From assembly GCA_016271365.2 (NCBI GenBank), contig CM057451.1:369541501-369605500 (forward strand): DNA of 64,000 bases, read 5' to 3'. The stretch is from Neoceratodus forsteri. Its lineage: Eukaryota > Chordata > Ceratodontiformes > Ceratodontidae. How positions within the stretch are numbered: the first letter of the stretch is position 1; the number at the start of each line of letters is the position of its first letter. Below the pieces are notes generated by a model. That model ran no database searches, had not been told where the DNA came from, and saw nothing but the letters and a program-made list of their open reading frames with translations. Below are positions 1-10,993 of this stretch, piece by piece. A program made the translations under genes and the position numbers.

Positions 1-446
1 TCAATTCCCACTGAGCTTGAAGAGACACTCCTTTTACACCCTGTTTATTCCTTTTAAATACCCAATCACCTCAATTATGTCCCTGTTCTCCAGGGAGTAC
101 ATGTTTAGGGCCTCCTCCCTCTCCTTATACGTTCTAGCCTGTTGGCCCATGATCATCTTAGTTGCCCTCCTTTGGAACATCTCCAGCAGGTATATGTCTT
201 TTTTAAGGTATGGACACCAGTACTGTACACTGTACTCCAGATGTGGCCTCATCAATGACCTGTACATGGGCAGGATCACTTCCTCCCTCCAGCTGCTGAT
301 CTCCCTGGTAATGCAGCCCAACATTTTACTAGCCTTTGCTGCTGCATTCCTTCATTGCGTGGAGTGCTTCAGGTCACTAGTGATCATAACACTCGAGTAT
401 TTCTCTTCCTCAGATGCAGAGACCCATACCCCACCCAGGCTGTACT
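1..446 (-). mobile_element. CR1 LINE fragment, reverse transcriptase C-terminal region (CR1-A)
   Basis: The minus strand encodes the conserved C-terminal part of a CR1 ORF2 protein. It reads through an EEEKYSSVMITSDLKHS-like segment into MLGCITREISS, the VILPMYRSLMRPHLEY block and the QRRATKMI block, ending in LKGIN at the window edge. This block order is diagnostic of CR1-type ORF2 proteins after the YADD catalytic core. The element runs off the left end of the window. Its upstream side abuts the 3' terminus of another CR1 at about 447, so it is a truncated, broken copy with no activity expected. Plus-strand reading frames here are antisense shadows. Confidence 0.85.
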
Positions 447-634
447 CCATCATAGAAATATAGAAACACAGACAATGATGGCAGAAAAAGACCAAAGGTC
501 CATCCAGTCTTCCCAAGTTACCTAAATCCCTGGAACCTTCCTTGGAACCTAATGTTCCTCCAGGGTACTGACCCTCCTGATCCTTTCCCTAATCTCTTCC
601 CTGGACTTGTCACCCCGAGCAAACACTATTCCCT

Positions 635-871
635 TCATTCTGTCCCAGGCCTGCTTGAATCTGCTGTGATCCCTTCCACCACCTTGGCTGGCAGACTGTT
701 CCAAGGTCCCACCACTCTTTCTGTAAAAAAGTACTTCCTCACATCCCTCCGGAATCTCCTACCCGCTAATTTCCACTTGTGTGCACGTGACTGTGTGTTG
801 GTATGCAGACTGAATAATTTCCCACAGTTCACCTTATTAATTCCTTTGAGTAATTTGAAGGTCTCGATCAT
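635..871 (-). pseudogene. CR1-B ORF2 C-terminal tail
   Basis: The minus strand encodes the conserved CR1 C-terminal block MIETFKLLKGIN followed by FRRDVRKYFFTERVV and WNSLPAKVVEGIT. This block closes ORF2 in CR1 elements. It is followed by the untranslated tail down to about 447. It lies in a different frame from the catalytic core, which shows decay of this copy. Confidence 0.85.
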
Positions 872-1143
872 ATCCTCCCCTCTCCCTTCTGACCTTTAAT
901 GTGTACATATTTAGTGCCTTGAAGTGCTCCCCATAGGATCTACCCTGCTGTCCCGGAATCATTTTGGTCACTCTGCACTGCACTGTCTCCAACCTATCCT
1001 TATCTTTTCAGAGGTGAGCACTCCAGAACTGGGCGCAGTACTCCAGGTGAGGCCTCACCAAGGATCTGTAAAGGGGAAGTATTACCTCCTTTCTTCTGCT
1101 GTCAGTCCCCCTCCCAATACATCCCAGCATCCTGTTAGCATTG

Positions 1144-2483
1144 TTATAGGGCTTGATGCACTGATTTGTTTTTTCCAAGGGAGTTACTGATGATAACTCC
1201 TAGATCCCGTTCCTCATCTGTAGTGCTAAGTCTCTCCCCTCCACCCCCATCCAGTACTGTCTTGGGGTTCTTTTTCCCTGTGTGCATTACTTTGCACATT
1301 TTAGCATTGAATTTAACTGCCAGAACTTTGACCACCCCTCTAGCTTTTGTGGGTCCTTCTGCATATCCCTTACTCCCTCTTCATTATCCACCCTCCCACA
1401 TAGTTTTGTGTCATCTGCGAAGAGACACATCCTCCCCCGGATTCCTTCATTAGTGTCACTAATTATGTTGAAGAGGATCAGACCCAGGACAGATCCCTGT
1501 GGAATCTCACTCATCACCTCTCTCCACGGACTTAATTCCATTGATCACCACCCTCTGTTACCTCCCTGCTAGCCAATTTCCCACCCAGTTTACCAGACTT
1601 TCAGCCGCTCCCAGGTCTTCCACCTTCTTTAGCAATCTCTGTGTAGTACTGAATCAAAGGCCTTACTAAAGTCAAAATAAAGCAGGTCTACCGCATGACC
1701 CTTGTCTATCTCCTTAGTCATCCAGTCAAAGAAAACTGTTAGGTTGGTCTGACAAGGCCTTCCTGCCATAAAACCATGTTGTTTACTATCCTGGAGTCTG
1801 CTGCTCTCCAGGTAGTCTATGAGGTCTTCTTTGATCAGGGATTCCATTAGCTTTCCCACAGTAGAGGTCAGACTGACAGGCCTGTAATTCCCTGGTTGCT
1901 CCTTATCCCCCCCACCCAATGAAACATTACAACATCTGCCACCTTCTAGTCCCCTGGAACTTCCCCAGACTTGAGCGAGCTGTTGAACAGCCCAGTCAGA
2001 GATTCCACCAGTTACATTGCTAATTCACTCAGTATCCTCAGATGCAACCCATCTGGACCCAGGACCATATCTGTCTTAAGAGCTGCCAGTCATTTCAGGA
2101 CCCTTTCCCTAGTAAACAATGGCAGAAGTATTTCTGGGACTTCCTTTGTGGTCACTTTGATGCCGCTCTCTGGCATGCACCCGCATTCCTCCTTAGTGAA
2201 TACTGAGCAAAAGTAGTCATTCAGGATGGCTGCCTTTTGCCCATCCTCCTGTATCACCCCCCCCCCCCAAACTAGCTGTATGGTCTCACCCTTTTCCTTT
2301 TTCACTAATATACCTAAAAAACTCTTTTTCGCCACTGTTGACCCCCTCTGCGATGCACAGCTCTATGTCTGCTTCCCTGATGGCCCTCTTTGCCTCCCTA
2401 TTTTTCCGGAGATATTCCTCCCATTCTGCTTCTCCCTGCTTTCCCTTATATTTATAAAAGACCCTCTTTTTTGCCCTAACCAC
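1144..2483 (-). pseudogene. CR1-B ORF2 reverse transcriptase, broken
   Basis: ORF2 of a CR1 LINE would copy its RNA into DNA at a nicked target. Blocks read in order on the minus strand: the linker KKRVFYKYKGKQ...WEEYLRKNREAKRAI and FFRYISEKGKG (about 2483-2286), the NDYFCSVFTKEE block (about 2200), GNYRPVSLTSTVGKLME with FDFSKAFDSV (1919-1629, motif A), PQGSVLGLILFNI with the catalytic FADDTK (about 1541-1400), then VKFNAKMCKVMH and DEERDLGVII (1335-1144). Catalytic aspartates of motif A and of the ADD box remain. The frame changes several times, so the protein cannot be made. Pairs with the endonuclease and ORF1 remains at 15301-17200. Confidence 0.85.
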
Positions 2484-2582
2484 TTCCCTAAACCTAACTA
2501 AGAACCATAATGGTCTCTTACACCTATTTCTTTGTCACTGTTTTTACACATGCCTTCGATGTCTCAAGGATAGCTCCCCTTA

Positions 2583-2750
2583 TTCTCATCCCAGGGGTCC
2601 TTTAGTATGCTAGACATTAGCTGAATGCCAGCTGGGTTCAGCTGCCCTGGAGGTGGAGTCAATGGTAATGAGTTTTGTGAATTAGCCAATGAGAAGAGAG
2701 CAAGAGGGTGTGCTGCCTGTAGCCAGTCTAGAGGGCACCAGAATTATTTC
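2583..2750 (+). repeat. DIRS-1 left terminus and inverted terminal repeat
   Basis: From 'cctttagtatgctagac' onward this segment is the reverse complement of 14460-14612, with only scattered mismatches over about 150 bp. Bases 2583-2598 (tctcatcccaggggtc) lie outside the inverted repeat but match the internal complementary region at about 14190-14206, so they belong to the element's unique left extension. Confidence 0.9.
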
Positions 2751-3203
2751 TCCGCTGACTGAGCAACACTGCCCCAAGGTGCTCTCTTCTCATTTCGCTC
2801 AAAGAAGTTTATTTTATTTTCTTTAGAGAAGTGTTAAGTTTTGGGTTATTTGTGCTGCCTTTAATAATTTCAGAAGTAGTTTCTTCATATTTTACTGTTT
2901 TTTTTTCACGGTTCCATTCCGTTCTAGGGAACTGCGAATTTCGCTTTACTTGCAGTTCCCGCCTATTTTCTGAGGTAAAGTTTATTGCGTCTGTGGTAAA
3001 ATAAATGTGGGTTTATTTTAAAAACTATTTTAAGCTTAGTGGTTCCCATTTTTCATCAGGAACTGCATATTCTTACATTCTAACTTCATTTTTCTTATAA
3101 AAGGAACCCTTTTTTGCAGTTCTTTTCCACTAGGGAACAGACCATTTATTTTCTCTTTCTCTATTGGGAACATCAAATTTCAAGGTTTTTCTGATGAACT
3201 GGC

Positions 3204-3770
3204 ATGTCAGAAAGACCAAAAAAAAAGAGAACTGGACCAACAGGATTCAAAAATTGTTTAAAGTGCTTTAAAATATTGGCCAAGGCAGATGGCCATGATA
3301 TTTGTTTAAAGTGTTTAGATCCAGAACATAACTATGAGCTTCTCTCTAAATTCTGTTTGAAAACAGTGAAAAAGAGGACTAAAAGACTGGAAAAATGGCT
3401 TCTCAGTCTGCCTCCTCCTCCAATAAAAATGCTGAAGAGGGGTCTTCCTCACAACAAAAACATAAAGATAATTCCTCTAAGGACTCCCTTGAGAGTAAGC
3501 CTGATAAAAATAATAATGGTGACCAAGCCAATAAAAGACATGCTGAACAGGTTTCTGATCCAGTGCCTACTAAGAAAAAACAAAAAGTAAAATATATCAT
3601 TGCCCCTTCCTCTGAGAAGCAAAAGGAGATGCCAGTGACACAAAAAGATGCACTTCTGCTGAAGAAATGGCAAATGCTTGGCAACTGTAACAGACTTTAC
3701 AAACCATGGGCAATTTATTCAGTGCCCCTTCTAACCCTAATGCCCCTCATACTTCAGATCCTGTTTATTC
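3204..3770 (+). pseudogene. DIRS-1 gag-like ORF1, N-terminal part
   Basis: Begins MSERPKKKRTGPTGF at 3204. A zinc-finger-like cluster follows (CLKC, then H-x3-CLKC, then H and a later C), and the same block heads the gag gene of DIRS-2 on the other strand. At about 3394 the frame shifts by one, and reading continues as a Ser/Lys/Asn-rich stretch to about 3770, where a CR1 fragment is inserted. The function is assumed to be RNA packaging, by analogy with other DIRS ORF1 proteins. The product is broken. Confidence 0.75.
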
Positions 3771-3775
3771 TGCAT

Positions 3776-4436
3776 TTATATGAGAAGGCAGTAAGGAGGG
3801 CTGGAGGGATACTGGGATGCATAGGGAGAGGCATCACCACTAGAAAACAGGAAGTTGTTATCCCTTTGTACAGACAGTTGGTGAGACCCCATCTAGAGTA
3901 CTGCGTGCAGTTCTGGAGACCCCATCTCCGCAAGGACACAGACAGGATGGAGGCTGTCCAGAGGAGGACAACTAAAATGGTGCAGGGTCTGCACCAGAAG
4001 ACATACAAAGAGAGACTAAAGGAGCTTAATATGTATACCCTCGAGGAAAGGGGGGCATGACAGAAACTTTCAAGTATCTCAAGGAATCAACAAAGTCCAA
4101 GAGGGTAGCATCTTTCAGAAAAAAGAGATGTGCAAGAACAAGGGGCACAATTTGAAGATAGAGGGGACAGCTCAGAGGTAATGTGAGGAAGTATTTTTCA
4201 TGGAGAGGGTTGTGGATGCATGGAACGGCCTTACTGAGGAGGTGGTGGAGTCAAAAACAGTGGGGGAATTCAAGAATGTATGGGACAGACATAAGGCAAT
4301 TCTAGTGGGGGATAGGAGGAAGTAGGTTGTTGGTTAACTAGGATCTGCAGCTTATCCATTTGGTAGGGAAATTGGCAGACTAGGTGGGCCAAGTGGTCCT
4401 TATCTGCCATCAAATTCTGTGTTTCTATGTTTCTAT
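3776..4436 (+). mobile_element. CR1 fragment inserted in DIRS-1 gag (CR1-C)
   Basis: Plus-strand, 5'-truncated CR1. It reads GGILGCIGRGITTRK, VVIPLYRQLVRPHLEYC, the QRRTTKMVQGLHQKTY block, ELNMYTLEER and, after frame changes, the VRKYFSWRGLW / WNGLTEEVV tail. It ends in 'ccttatctgccatcaaattctgtgtttctatgtttctatt', the usual CR1 3' end. DIRS gag sequence stops at about 3775 and resumes at about 4437, which shows this is an insertion. One apparent 221-codon reading frame at 3395-4060 is a chance fusion of gag and CR1. Confidence 0.85.
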
Positions 4437-5518
4437 TCTCAGGGCTTTTATTATGATGAAGGGGAAGATAATGATGCAGAGGATGAGCTTATAGAGCCTG
4501 ATGCTTCTCCTGATCAAGAATTTGGTAATCCTTCTAATGGTCAGGAGGATTTCTCATCCCATTTCACATTTGTACAACACATGGTGGACACCCTGGACCT
4601 TACTATCCAGGAGACAACTGACCAAGAAGAGACAATGATGATTTAGAAATGATGTGTCTTCCCCTACTAAGAAACTGTTACTGCCTATATGTAAGTCCTT
4701 AAAAGGGCTACCATGAGGTTTCTCCAGAACCCCACTTCTGTGCCTGGTGTGAATAAAAAAGATGAAAAGAAATATCAGCTAGGGAGATCTGATGCTGGGT
4801 TTCTTTATGTACACCCTAGCCATGAGGGAGTAGTACAGGCTGTGGTCTTTGACAAGGTTAAAGTGCCTCCTTCCTCTCAACCTCCTGATAAAGAGTCAAG
4901 AAAACTGAACTCTATGGCCAAGAAATCTTATACCACAGCCTCTCGTTTGCTTCGCCTTTCTACATACATGGTATATGCAGCCAAGTACCAGAAGGCTCTT
5001 TGGAACTCTATTTTGGCCATAGTTCAGCAAGGCCCAGATAAAATGGTACAGGATATTACAGAAACTGTAAAAACAGCCCTGGAAGCAACTAAATACCAGT
5101 TTCTTATGGCTGTAGACAACAGCGATACTGCCTCAAGAGCTATGGATTAGGCCAGTTCCCTGAGGCGTTTTGCCTAGTTGAGAACCACCAATCTCTCACA
5201 GGATACTCAAACCAAGGCTATGGATTTCCCCTGTGAGAATAATTCTCTTTTTGCGATAAGACAGAAGCCTACATGAAAAAAGTGGAAGTATACAAAACCA
5301 CCTATCAAAGCAATGCAGCAAAAGAAAACGCCTCTACTTCCCAGAAACCTCAGAACAGAGAGAATAGAGGCAAGGGATACTTTCTAAGGCCTTTCTATCC
5401 CATGCCTTTGCCCTTGGATTTTTCCCAGATGTGAGGATACTTCAGAGGAACGGGAAGGAGACATCAGAGAAGAGCCAGTTCCTCTCCTGCTCCCAGCACT
5501 CAATCTAAATGCTGACTG
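4437..5518 (+). pseudogene. DIRS-1 gag-like ORF1, central and C-terminal parts
   Basis: Continues gag after the CR1 insertion. There is an acidic stretch (EGEDNDAEDELIEPD), then HFTFVQHMVDTLDL, then after a frame break at about 4650 the block MRFLQNPTSVPGVNKKDEKK ... HPSHEGVV ... ASRLLRLSTYMVYAAKYQKALW up to about 5150. The corresponding blocks in DIRS-2 (LQTPTSVPPTDKKTNKKY, HPSHEGVV, YVSYIARYQKNLW) confirm identity. The last part (5150-5518) continues in shifted frames with an Arg/Gly-rich tail. Its role is probably nucleocapsid. Multiple frameshifts and an in-frame stop at 5148 break it. Confidence 0.75.
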
Positions 5519-5809
5519 CAATGCCCAGGTTACCTCCCCTCTCCCACTAGGGGGCTGGCTATCCCATTACCTCCACGAATGGCACCTCATCACTACAGAC
5601 AAATGGGTGCTGGAGGTGGTGGGCCAAGGCCTCACCTTACAGTTCAAGAAGTTTCCCCTTCTACAGGGACCCAAATTGTCAAAACCCCTAACCCCAACAG
5701 AAAAACTGTTGTTGGAGTTAGAGGTCAAGGCATTGTTAGCTGCAAAAGTGGTGGAGAGAGAGTTCCTTTACCCCAGTGGAGAAAAGGTCCCTAACTCCAG
5801 GTACTTTCT
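5519..5809 (+). pseudogene. DIRS-1 reverse transcriptase, N-terminal part (split by L1)
   Basis: Open stretch reading LHEWHLITTDKWVLEVVGQGL, then PLTPTEKLLLELEVKALL and KVPNSRYF. This is the entry to a DIRS reverse transcriptase. It stops mid-codon at the L1 insertion and resumes at 12053 with NSRYFLTQKKNGEWRP, the duplicated SRYF marking the target-site duplication. No catalytic residue lies in this part. Confidence 0.8.
5793..5809. repeat. Target-site duplication of L1-1, left copy
   Basis: The 17-bp string aactccaggtactttct occurs here and again at 12053-12069 with no mismatch. It bounds the L1 element and gives its exact ends, as expected for target-primed reverse transcription. Confidence 0.95.
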
Positions 5810-6245
5810 TTTTTTTGAAATTTAAAAACTTTTATTAAATTTTTTGAAACATACACAAAAAAAACTCACAGTGAGATTGACAAAACGTAAGCTACTTTCA
5901 GGAACCACCCCAATTCCAGAAATACAACTGAAATTAGTCGTACCCCATAATCTAGACAACAATAACAAACATCCGCCCCCAACACCAGTCTCTATCCCCC
6001 ACAGGATGTGCCTTGTTGGAGAAAACACTGTTCAGAAATATTACCAGAACTATTCAATATATAGTACCAACACCCAGAGAAACTTGATACGCTTCAGGTA
6101 TTTAGAGGTGCTCCCATATGAGGCTCAGTGCAAATAAAGAGCATACAATTTACCCCATCTCCTGCTAAAGGATGTCAAACAGTTCCAAGTACTGGCTATT
6201 AGTTTCTCAGTCCTAAAATAAAGAGACATTTCTTTAATCCATTCT

Positions 6246-8877
6246 TCATATGTTATATTGGTCCATCCAATGTCTAAGAACCAGTCTTTTCACTGCAATC
6301 AAAATTAAGGCCATATGAAATCTACGTTCTAGGACCTGAACACTAGTAAACTGACCTAGAATACAAATTTCTATAGTAAACAAATCGTTTAATCCCAAAA
6401 GAGGATCCAACTTAGCTTGAATCAAAGACCATAAAGGAGCCACCTTGTCACAGTGCCAAAGAATGTGTACCAGGTTTGCCTTCGGCAATACCGCACCTTG
6501 TACAGGTATTCAGAGGTAATCTGCCTAATCTGGCCAGTTTAACCGGTGTATAGTACAAGTTATTTAAAATGTGATTTTGAGTAAGCCTATGTCTGTCCTG
6601 GGTAAGGTATTTATACATGTCTCCCCAAATTTGACCCCAAATCCCAGGGGAGTCTGGCAGAAGAGTGTCCCAGATCATGGAACCTTTGAGAGGGTTCGGA
6701 TACTTGGCATCTAATAGATAGGAATAAATCCTAGAAATACTATGAAGACTATTTGCATAGACTTGTATCTGCTCCAAAGTAGGCCTGACTTGAGATGGAG
6801 TGAATATTAGGCCAAAAAGGGAAGCCACAAGGTGTCTCAATTGAAAGACCTTAAATATGAGTTTCCGAGATATGCTAAACTTAGTCATAATCTCTACCGA
6901 GGAAAGAAGGGATTCCTGAGAGAAGAGACTCTCCACACAACAGTCCTGTATCTGCGGGAGCCACTCTGAAGTAATTGGTGAACCACCAATCCTGATATTG
7001 GGGTTTAAAATGAGGGGCTGAGCCAAATCTCTTTTAACTGAAATATTAAGGAAATTCCAGCACTGAGTCAGGACCTTAATAGAGGTCCCTATGACACTAC
7101 TTTGTAATTGAAGGGGTAAAACGGAGTAGGAATGATAAAAAACCCCGAATGACTGAAGTTTATATTTATCTAACATCTTTTTTTCCAGCTGCAGCCAGAT
7201 GGGAAAATACCCCTCAGCTTCTGCCTCATACCACCTCCCCATCTTAGACAGATGGCTCGCCCAATAATATAACATAAAATTAGGAAGGCGGAGGCCTCCT
7301 TTTTCTTTAGGTAGATTGAGTTTGGAAAAGGCTCGCCGGGGGTGTTTACCCTGCCAAATAAATTTAACGATAGCAGAGTGAAGCTGCTGGAAGTAGGACG
7401 TGGGAAGGTAAATGTTCAATAAATTTAACGGATAAAAAACCCAAGGTAACACATTCATCTTAATGATGCTTATGCGGCCCCACAGTGACAGAGGGAGGGC
7501 AGACCATCTCTGAAAATCTTGTTGTATCCTTGAGATGAGGTCATCCAAGTTAAGTTTCCTAAAGACCTTGGGATCTCGGGTGAGATGAATTCCTAAGTAT
7601 TTAAACGAAGAGGAGGCCCACTTCATACCAAACCGAGTGAAGCTGGCACGAGGTGTGCTATCGTTTAGCGGGAAAATAACTGATTTGGATAGATTAAGCT
7701 TATAGTTGGCTACCTTACCAAAATCCGCTATAATTCGAAAAACGGATTCTAGGGAACACTCCAGATTAGTTAAATGTAAAAGGATGTCATCCGCATAGGC
7801 CGAAAGGGTCAAAGTTTGTTGATGTACTAAGCAGCCTCTAACTTGGGGAGAACTTTTAATACTGAGCAGAAGGGGTTCTAAGTATAGGTTAAACAGATAG
7901 GGAGAAAGAGGACACCCCTGCCTGGTACCCGTAAGTAACGGGAATCGGGACAAAAAGACCCCGTTACAATAAATTCTGGCAGTAGGGAACTTATATACCT
8001 TCCGCGTCCACTGGATAAACATGTCCGTGAACCCCATTTTCTTAAGGGTAGCCCAGAGAAAGTCCCAGTGGACTCTGTCAAAGGCCTTTTCTGCTACTAA
8101 TGAAACTAAAACCATGGGAGCTTGGGACTCTTGGGCAGATTCAAAATCGTGTGACAGGGTACGTAAATGATCTGAAGAGGATCTACCCTGTACAAACCCC
8201 ACTTGTTCGGGACTCAGCAGGTTAGCCCAAATTTTCTTAATTCTAAGCGATAGGATTTTAGTTAAAATTTTAACATCATAGTTTAGGAGTGAAATTGGAC
8301 GATAACTGGCTGGTTCATTCTGGGGTTTATCCGGTTTTAAAATCAAGACAATCGTGGCTTCCAACAGAGAGTGATCGAGGAGGTCACTAATGAAAATATA
8401 TTCAAACAACCTCAGAAGCAGAGGGGAAATCTCCTTACAAAAAACTTTATAAAAATTAGAGGGGAACCCATCCGGACCTGGAGATTTATCTGGGGCTAGT
8501 CCCCGGACCACCTCCTCCACCTCTGTCAGCGTAATAGGGGAAGCCAAGAATTCATGCTGGTGGGTCTGCAGAGAGGGAAGTGGGAGACCATCCAAAAATT
8601 GTTCGATTTGGGAAAGGGAAGGCCGAGACGGTCCTATACTATAAAGGTCCCGGTAAAATGACTCAAAGATTTGAGAAATGTCCCGAGGTGTCGTCTTGAG
8701 CGAGCCATCTGGGGAGGACAAAGCAGGAATCCATCTTGAGCCCTCTACCTCACGCAATCGGAGGGCTAACAGCTTACCCGGCTTGTCCCCTTGGTCAAGA
8801 TAGTGAGCCTTAGTCTTGAGGATAGCATACTCTACCTTCTCTCTTAACAGATCTGAGTACTCGTTCCTGAGTTTCAT
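6246..8877 (-). pseudogene. L1-1 ORF2 reverse transcriptase domain
   Basis: An 809-codon open stretch carries the L1 reverse transcriptase that copies element RNA at a nicked target. Visible blocks are KSPGPDGFPSNFYK (residues 131-144), SYRPISLLNYDVKILTKIL (191-209), PEQVGFVQGRSS (223-234), motif A at 259-269, RQGCPLSPYLFN (319-330), and SAYADDILLH with the YADD box at 361-364. In motif A the expected first aspartate of the DAEKAFD consensus is valine (LVAEKAFD, codon at 8095-8097), which should abolish polymerisation. The C-terminal CxxC-H-C cysteine motif is split: CTRCG sits at the end of this frame, while the HILWHC half lies in another frame (6488-6246). Confidence 0.9.
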
Positions 8878-9897
8878 AGGGCCTCTAAATCCGTATGGGA
8901 AGATGTCGAGGATAGGGTGTTCTCAGCCTGCCTTATCTGACTTAAAAGCGCCAGGATCCTAGCTTCTCTCTGTTTTTTCCTCCTGGATGCCAACTTAATA
9001 AATTCACCTCTAATGAAACACTTAAAGGAGCACCAAATCTGGTCCTCCCGATTGATTGAACCTGAATTGGTGCTCATGAAGGATGAAATCAGTGACTTAA
9101 TATGGGAAACAGTGCGCGCCTCCTTTAAAAGTTGTGTGTTTAGCCTCCAGGAGGAATTCTTTTGGACCTGTGAGTCTGGTGAGACCATGATCCATGCTAC
9201 CGAATGATCAGATATAACAATTGGCTCTATTCCCATCTGTAAAATGTCCAGCATAAGGGTGTTACTGACCAAAATAAAATCGATTCTGGACCATGACCGG
9301 TGAATTTGGGAGTAAAAGGAAAAAGGTTGACCGGAGGGGTTAAGCAAACGCCAAGGGTCGCATAGCCCCAGTAAGTCCATGAAGTCTTGTAGAGCAAGCT
9401 GTGAGGGGGAAGGAGGTTTTAAAGGTCGATAGGATCTGTCTAAATCTTGAGATGGAGCGATGTTCCAGTCCCCTCTGAGTATTATCAGGGAGGGCAGGAA
9501 ACCACCCAGTTTGTCAGCTAATCTCATAAGAAAATCCGAGTCCCCACCCACCGGGCCGTAAATAGCACCCAGTACCAACACTTAAATTATTGAGGGTACC
9601 CAGAACTATAACAAATCTGCCTTCTTGATCTACTAGACACTCCTCTGCCAGAAATGGGACATGTCTTTTCATCAATATGGCCACCCCTCTACTCGCCGAT
9701 GATCCTGCGGAGGCAAAAATCTGAGACTATCCCTGCCGACATAACCCACTAATTTCTGAAGTCATTAAGTGAGTTTCCTGTAGCAGAAGGATATCAATAT
9801 TCAAAAGGGCAGAGTTTTTGAGAACCTGGTATCTCTTAGACAATTCTCTAGCACCTCTGACATTCCATGTGGCAATTTTAAATGACACCATTGCCAT
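8874..9897 (-). pseudogene. L1-1 ORF2 endonuclease domain
   Basis: Apurinic-type endonuclease that nicks the target in L1 elements. The start at 9897 opens MAMVSFKIATWNVRGARE, with the catalytic Asn of WNVRG, followed by LLLQETHL with the metal-binding Glu. A stop follows at about 9730 and a frameshift near 9580. The second part (9581-8874) carries ILRGDWN, SWSRIDFILVS and ISDHS, the usual catalytic and binding residues. The domain overlaps the reverse-transcriptase frame start by 4 bases but lies in a shifted frame. All hallmark residues are present, but the protein cannot be made whole. Confidence 0.88.
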
Positions 9898-10993
9898 TTA
9901 ATTTATATTTGAGGAGTTGGTACATGAACAGTTGTACATGAGAAATCCAACCCAAGAGGCACATCCTCCCTCCCCCCCTCAAAATCTTAAGGCATGTAAG
10001 ACCAGAAACCCCCCCCCCATGATTACTTGTACAAACTAAAATATACCCAAAAGTCCCCAGCTTAATAGTAGCCACTCTAAACAGTATCAGGCAAAAGAAG
10101 GACATCAGTATCTCGAGATCCCCCCCCCATCCCTTCAAACTATATACAAAAGAATTCCCAGTCGGGACCTGAGGTATAAATGCACCCTTAAATCCTAAAT
10201 CGGAGAAACGAAACCTGTAGGTACCCTTCCCGTGGGAGGTACCTCTTGTAAACAAGAGACAATGCCAGTAGCCTGAATAGATCTCCAACCCGCCCCATAA
10301 CTTCAAGACATCCATAATAAGAGGTCCCCCAAAGCGGATGCCCTCCCCCCCGCGCTTCAGTGCGTGATGCTGACCCTCCAGAGCAAGCTCCAATCCAGAG
10401 CCCCCATTCCCCTCGGATAACATAAGGTAGCCCTACTGCTCATCAAGAAGTCGGAAAGCTGACAGTGAGACAATGGCAGTCAACACACTGGGTAATAACC
10501 CTTTCATTTCATACTTGGTCAAGCAAAGAAAACTTATGAGTTGGATATTAAACCTACTTGAGCCCAGGAGGAAGTGCGAAAGATTGCGGCTAATACTGCC
10601 GTATTCAGCCCGAGTTGAAATTGGAGAGTAGCCCCTCTAAAATTCGTCTTCAAGGTAGTACCTTTTCAAAGCACTCGGGCTCCTCCCCGTGCCTATAAGA
10701 CCTGGGGATACAACCGGAGGGGGAAAAAGTTGGGCGGACCAGAATGTCCGTCCAGTCAACTGTCCCCTGTGAACACCAACCCAGATAAAAGTTCCTCCCC
10801 CCACCCCTAGGAACGTAACTCGCGCTTCTCTAACCAGGCCTAAGGCCTGCTAGGCCGCTCCCTGACCTATCTGACCCTGTCCCCCATCAACAAAAAGCCA
10901 CGAGAAGCAAGAAATAGAGTTAACCAGCAAACAGGTAGGAATTTGACCTCTCTCCACAAGTAATTCTTGTCAGTTCTACAACGCAGAAACTAA
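9898..10993 (-). other. L1-1 inter-ORF region
   Basis: About 1.1 kb between ORF1 and ORF2, unusually long for an L1. It is rich in short C runs on the plus strand (for example at 9960-10020 and 10120). A 181-codon open stretch (10423-9878) is Gly-rich and shows no family motif, and it overlaps the true ORF2 start in another frame. I regard it as chance. Confidence 0.6.

Larger units (their letters stand above)
447..2582 (-). mobile_element. CR1 LINE, 3' half of interrupted copy CR1-B (reverse transcriptase and 3' tail)
   Basis: Minus-strand CR1 carrying the linker after the endonuclease, the whole reverse-transcriptase region and the 3' tail. The tail ends at about 447-500 with the typical 'ccatctttttctgccatcattgt / tatgtttc' type terminus. 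At its upstream edge (about 2582) it is cut by a DIRS element. The missing 5' part (endonuclease and ORF1) resumes in the same orientation at 15301-17200. Together they form a nearly full-length CR1 of roughly 4 kb of coding sequence. It is the oldest layer of the nested stack because the DIRS interrupts it. Confidence 0.85.

Noticed and set aside
17..463. 148-codon plus-strand frame at the left edge
   Set aside because: Antisense shadow of the CR1 reverse transcriptase on the minus strand.
2575..2595. WDENK-like reading as CR1 sequence across the left DIRS-1 border
   Set aside because: The bases tctcatcccagggg match the DIRS-1 internal complementary region, so they belong to the DIRS end; the peptide resemblance is coincidence.
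3395..4060. 221-codon frame that looks like a novel fusion protein
   Set aside because: It is DIRS gag running by chance into an inserted CR1 fragment; both parts are recognisable separately.
9878..10423. 181-codon open frame between L1 ORF1 and ORF2
   Set aside because: Gly-rich, no family motif, overlaps the true ORF2 start in another frame; best read as chance in C/G-rich spacer.
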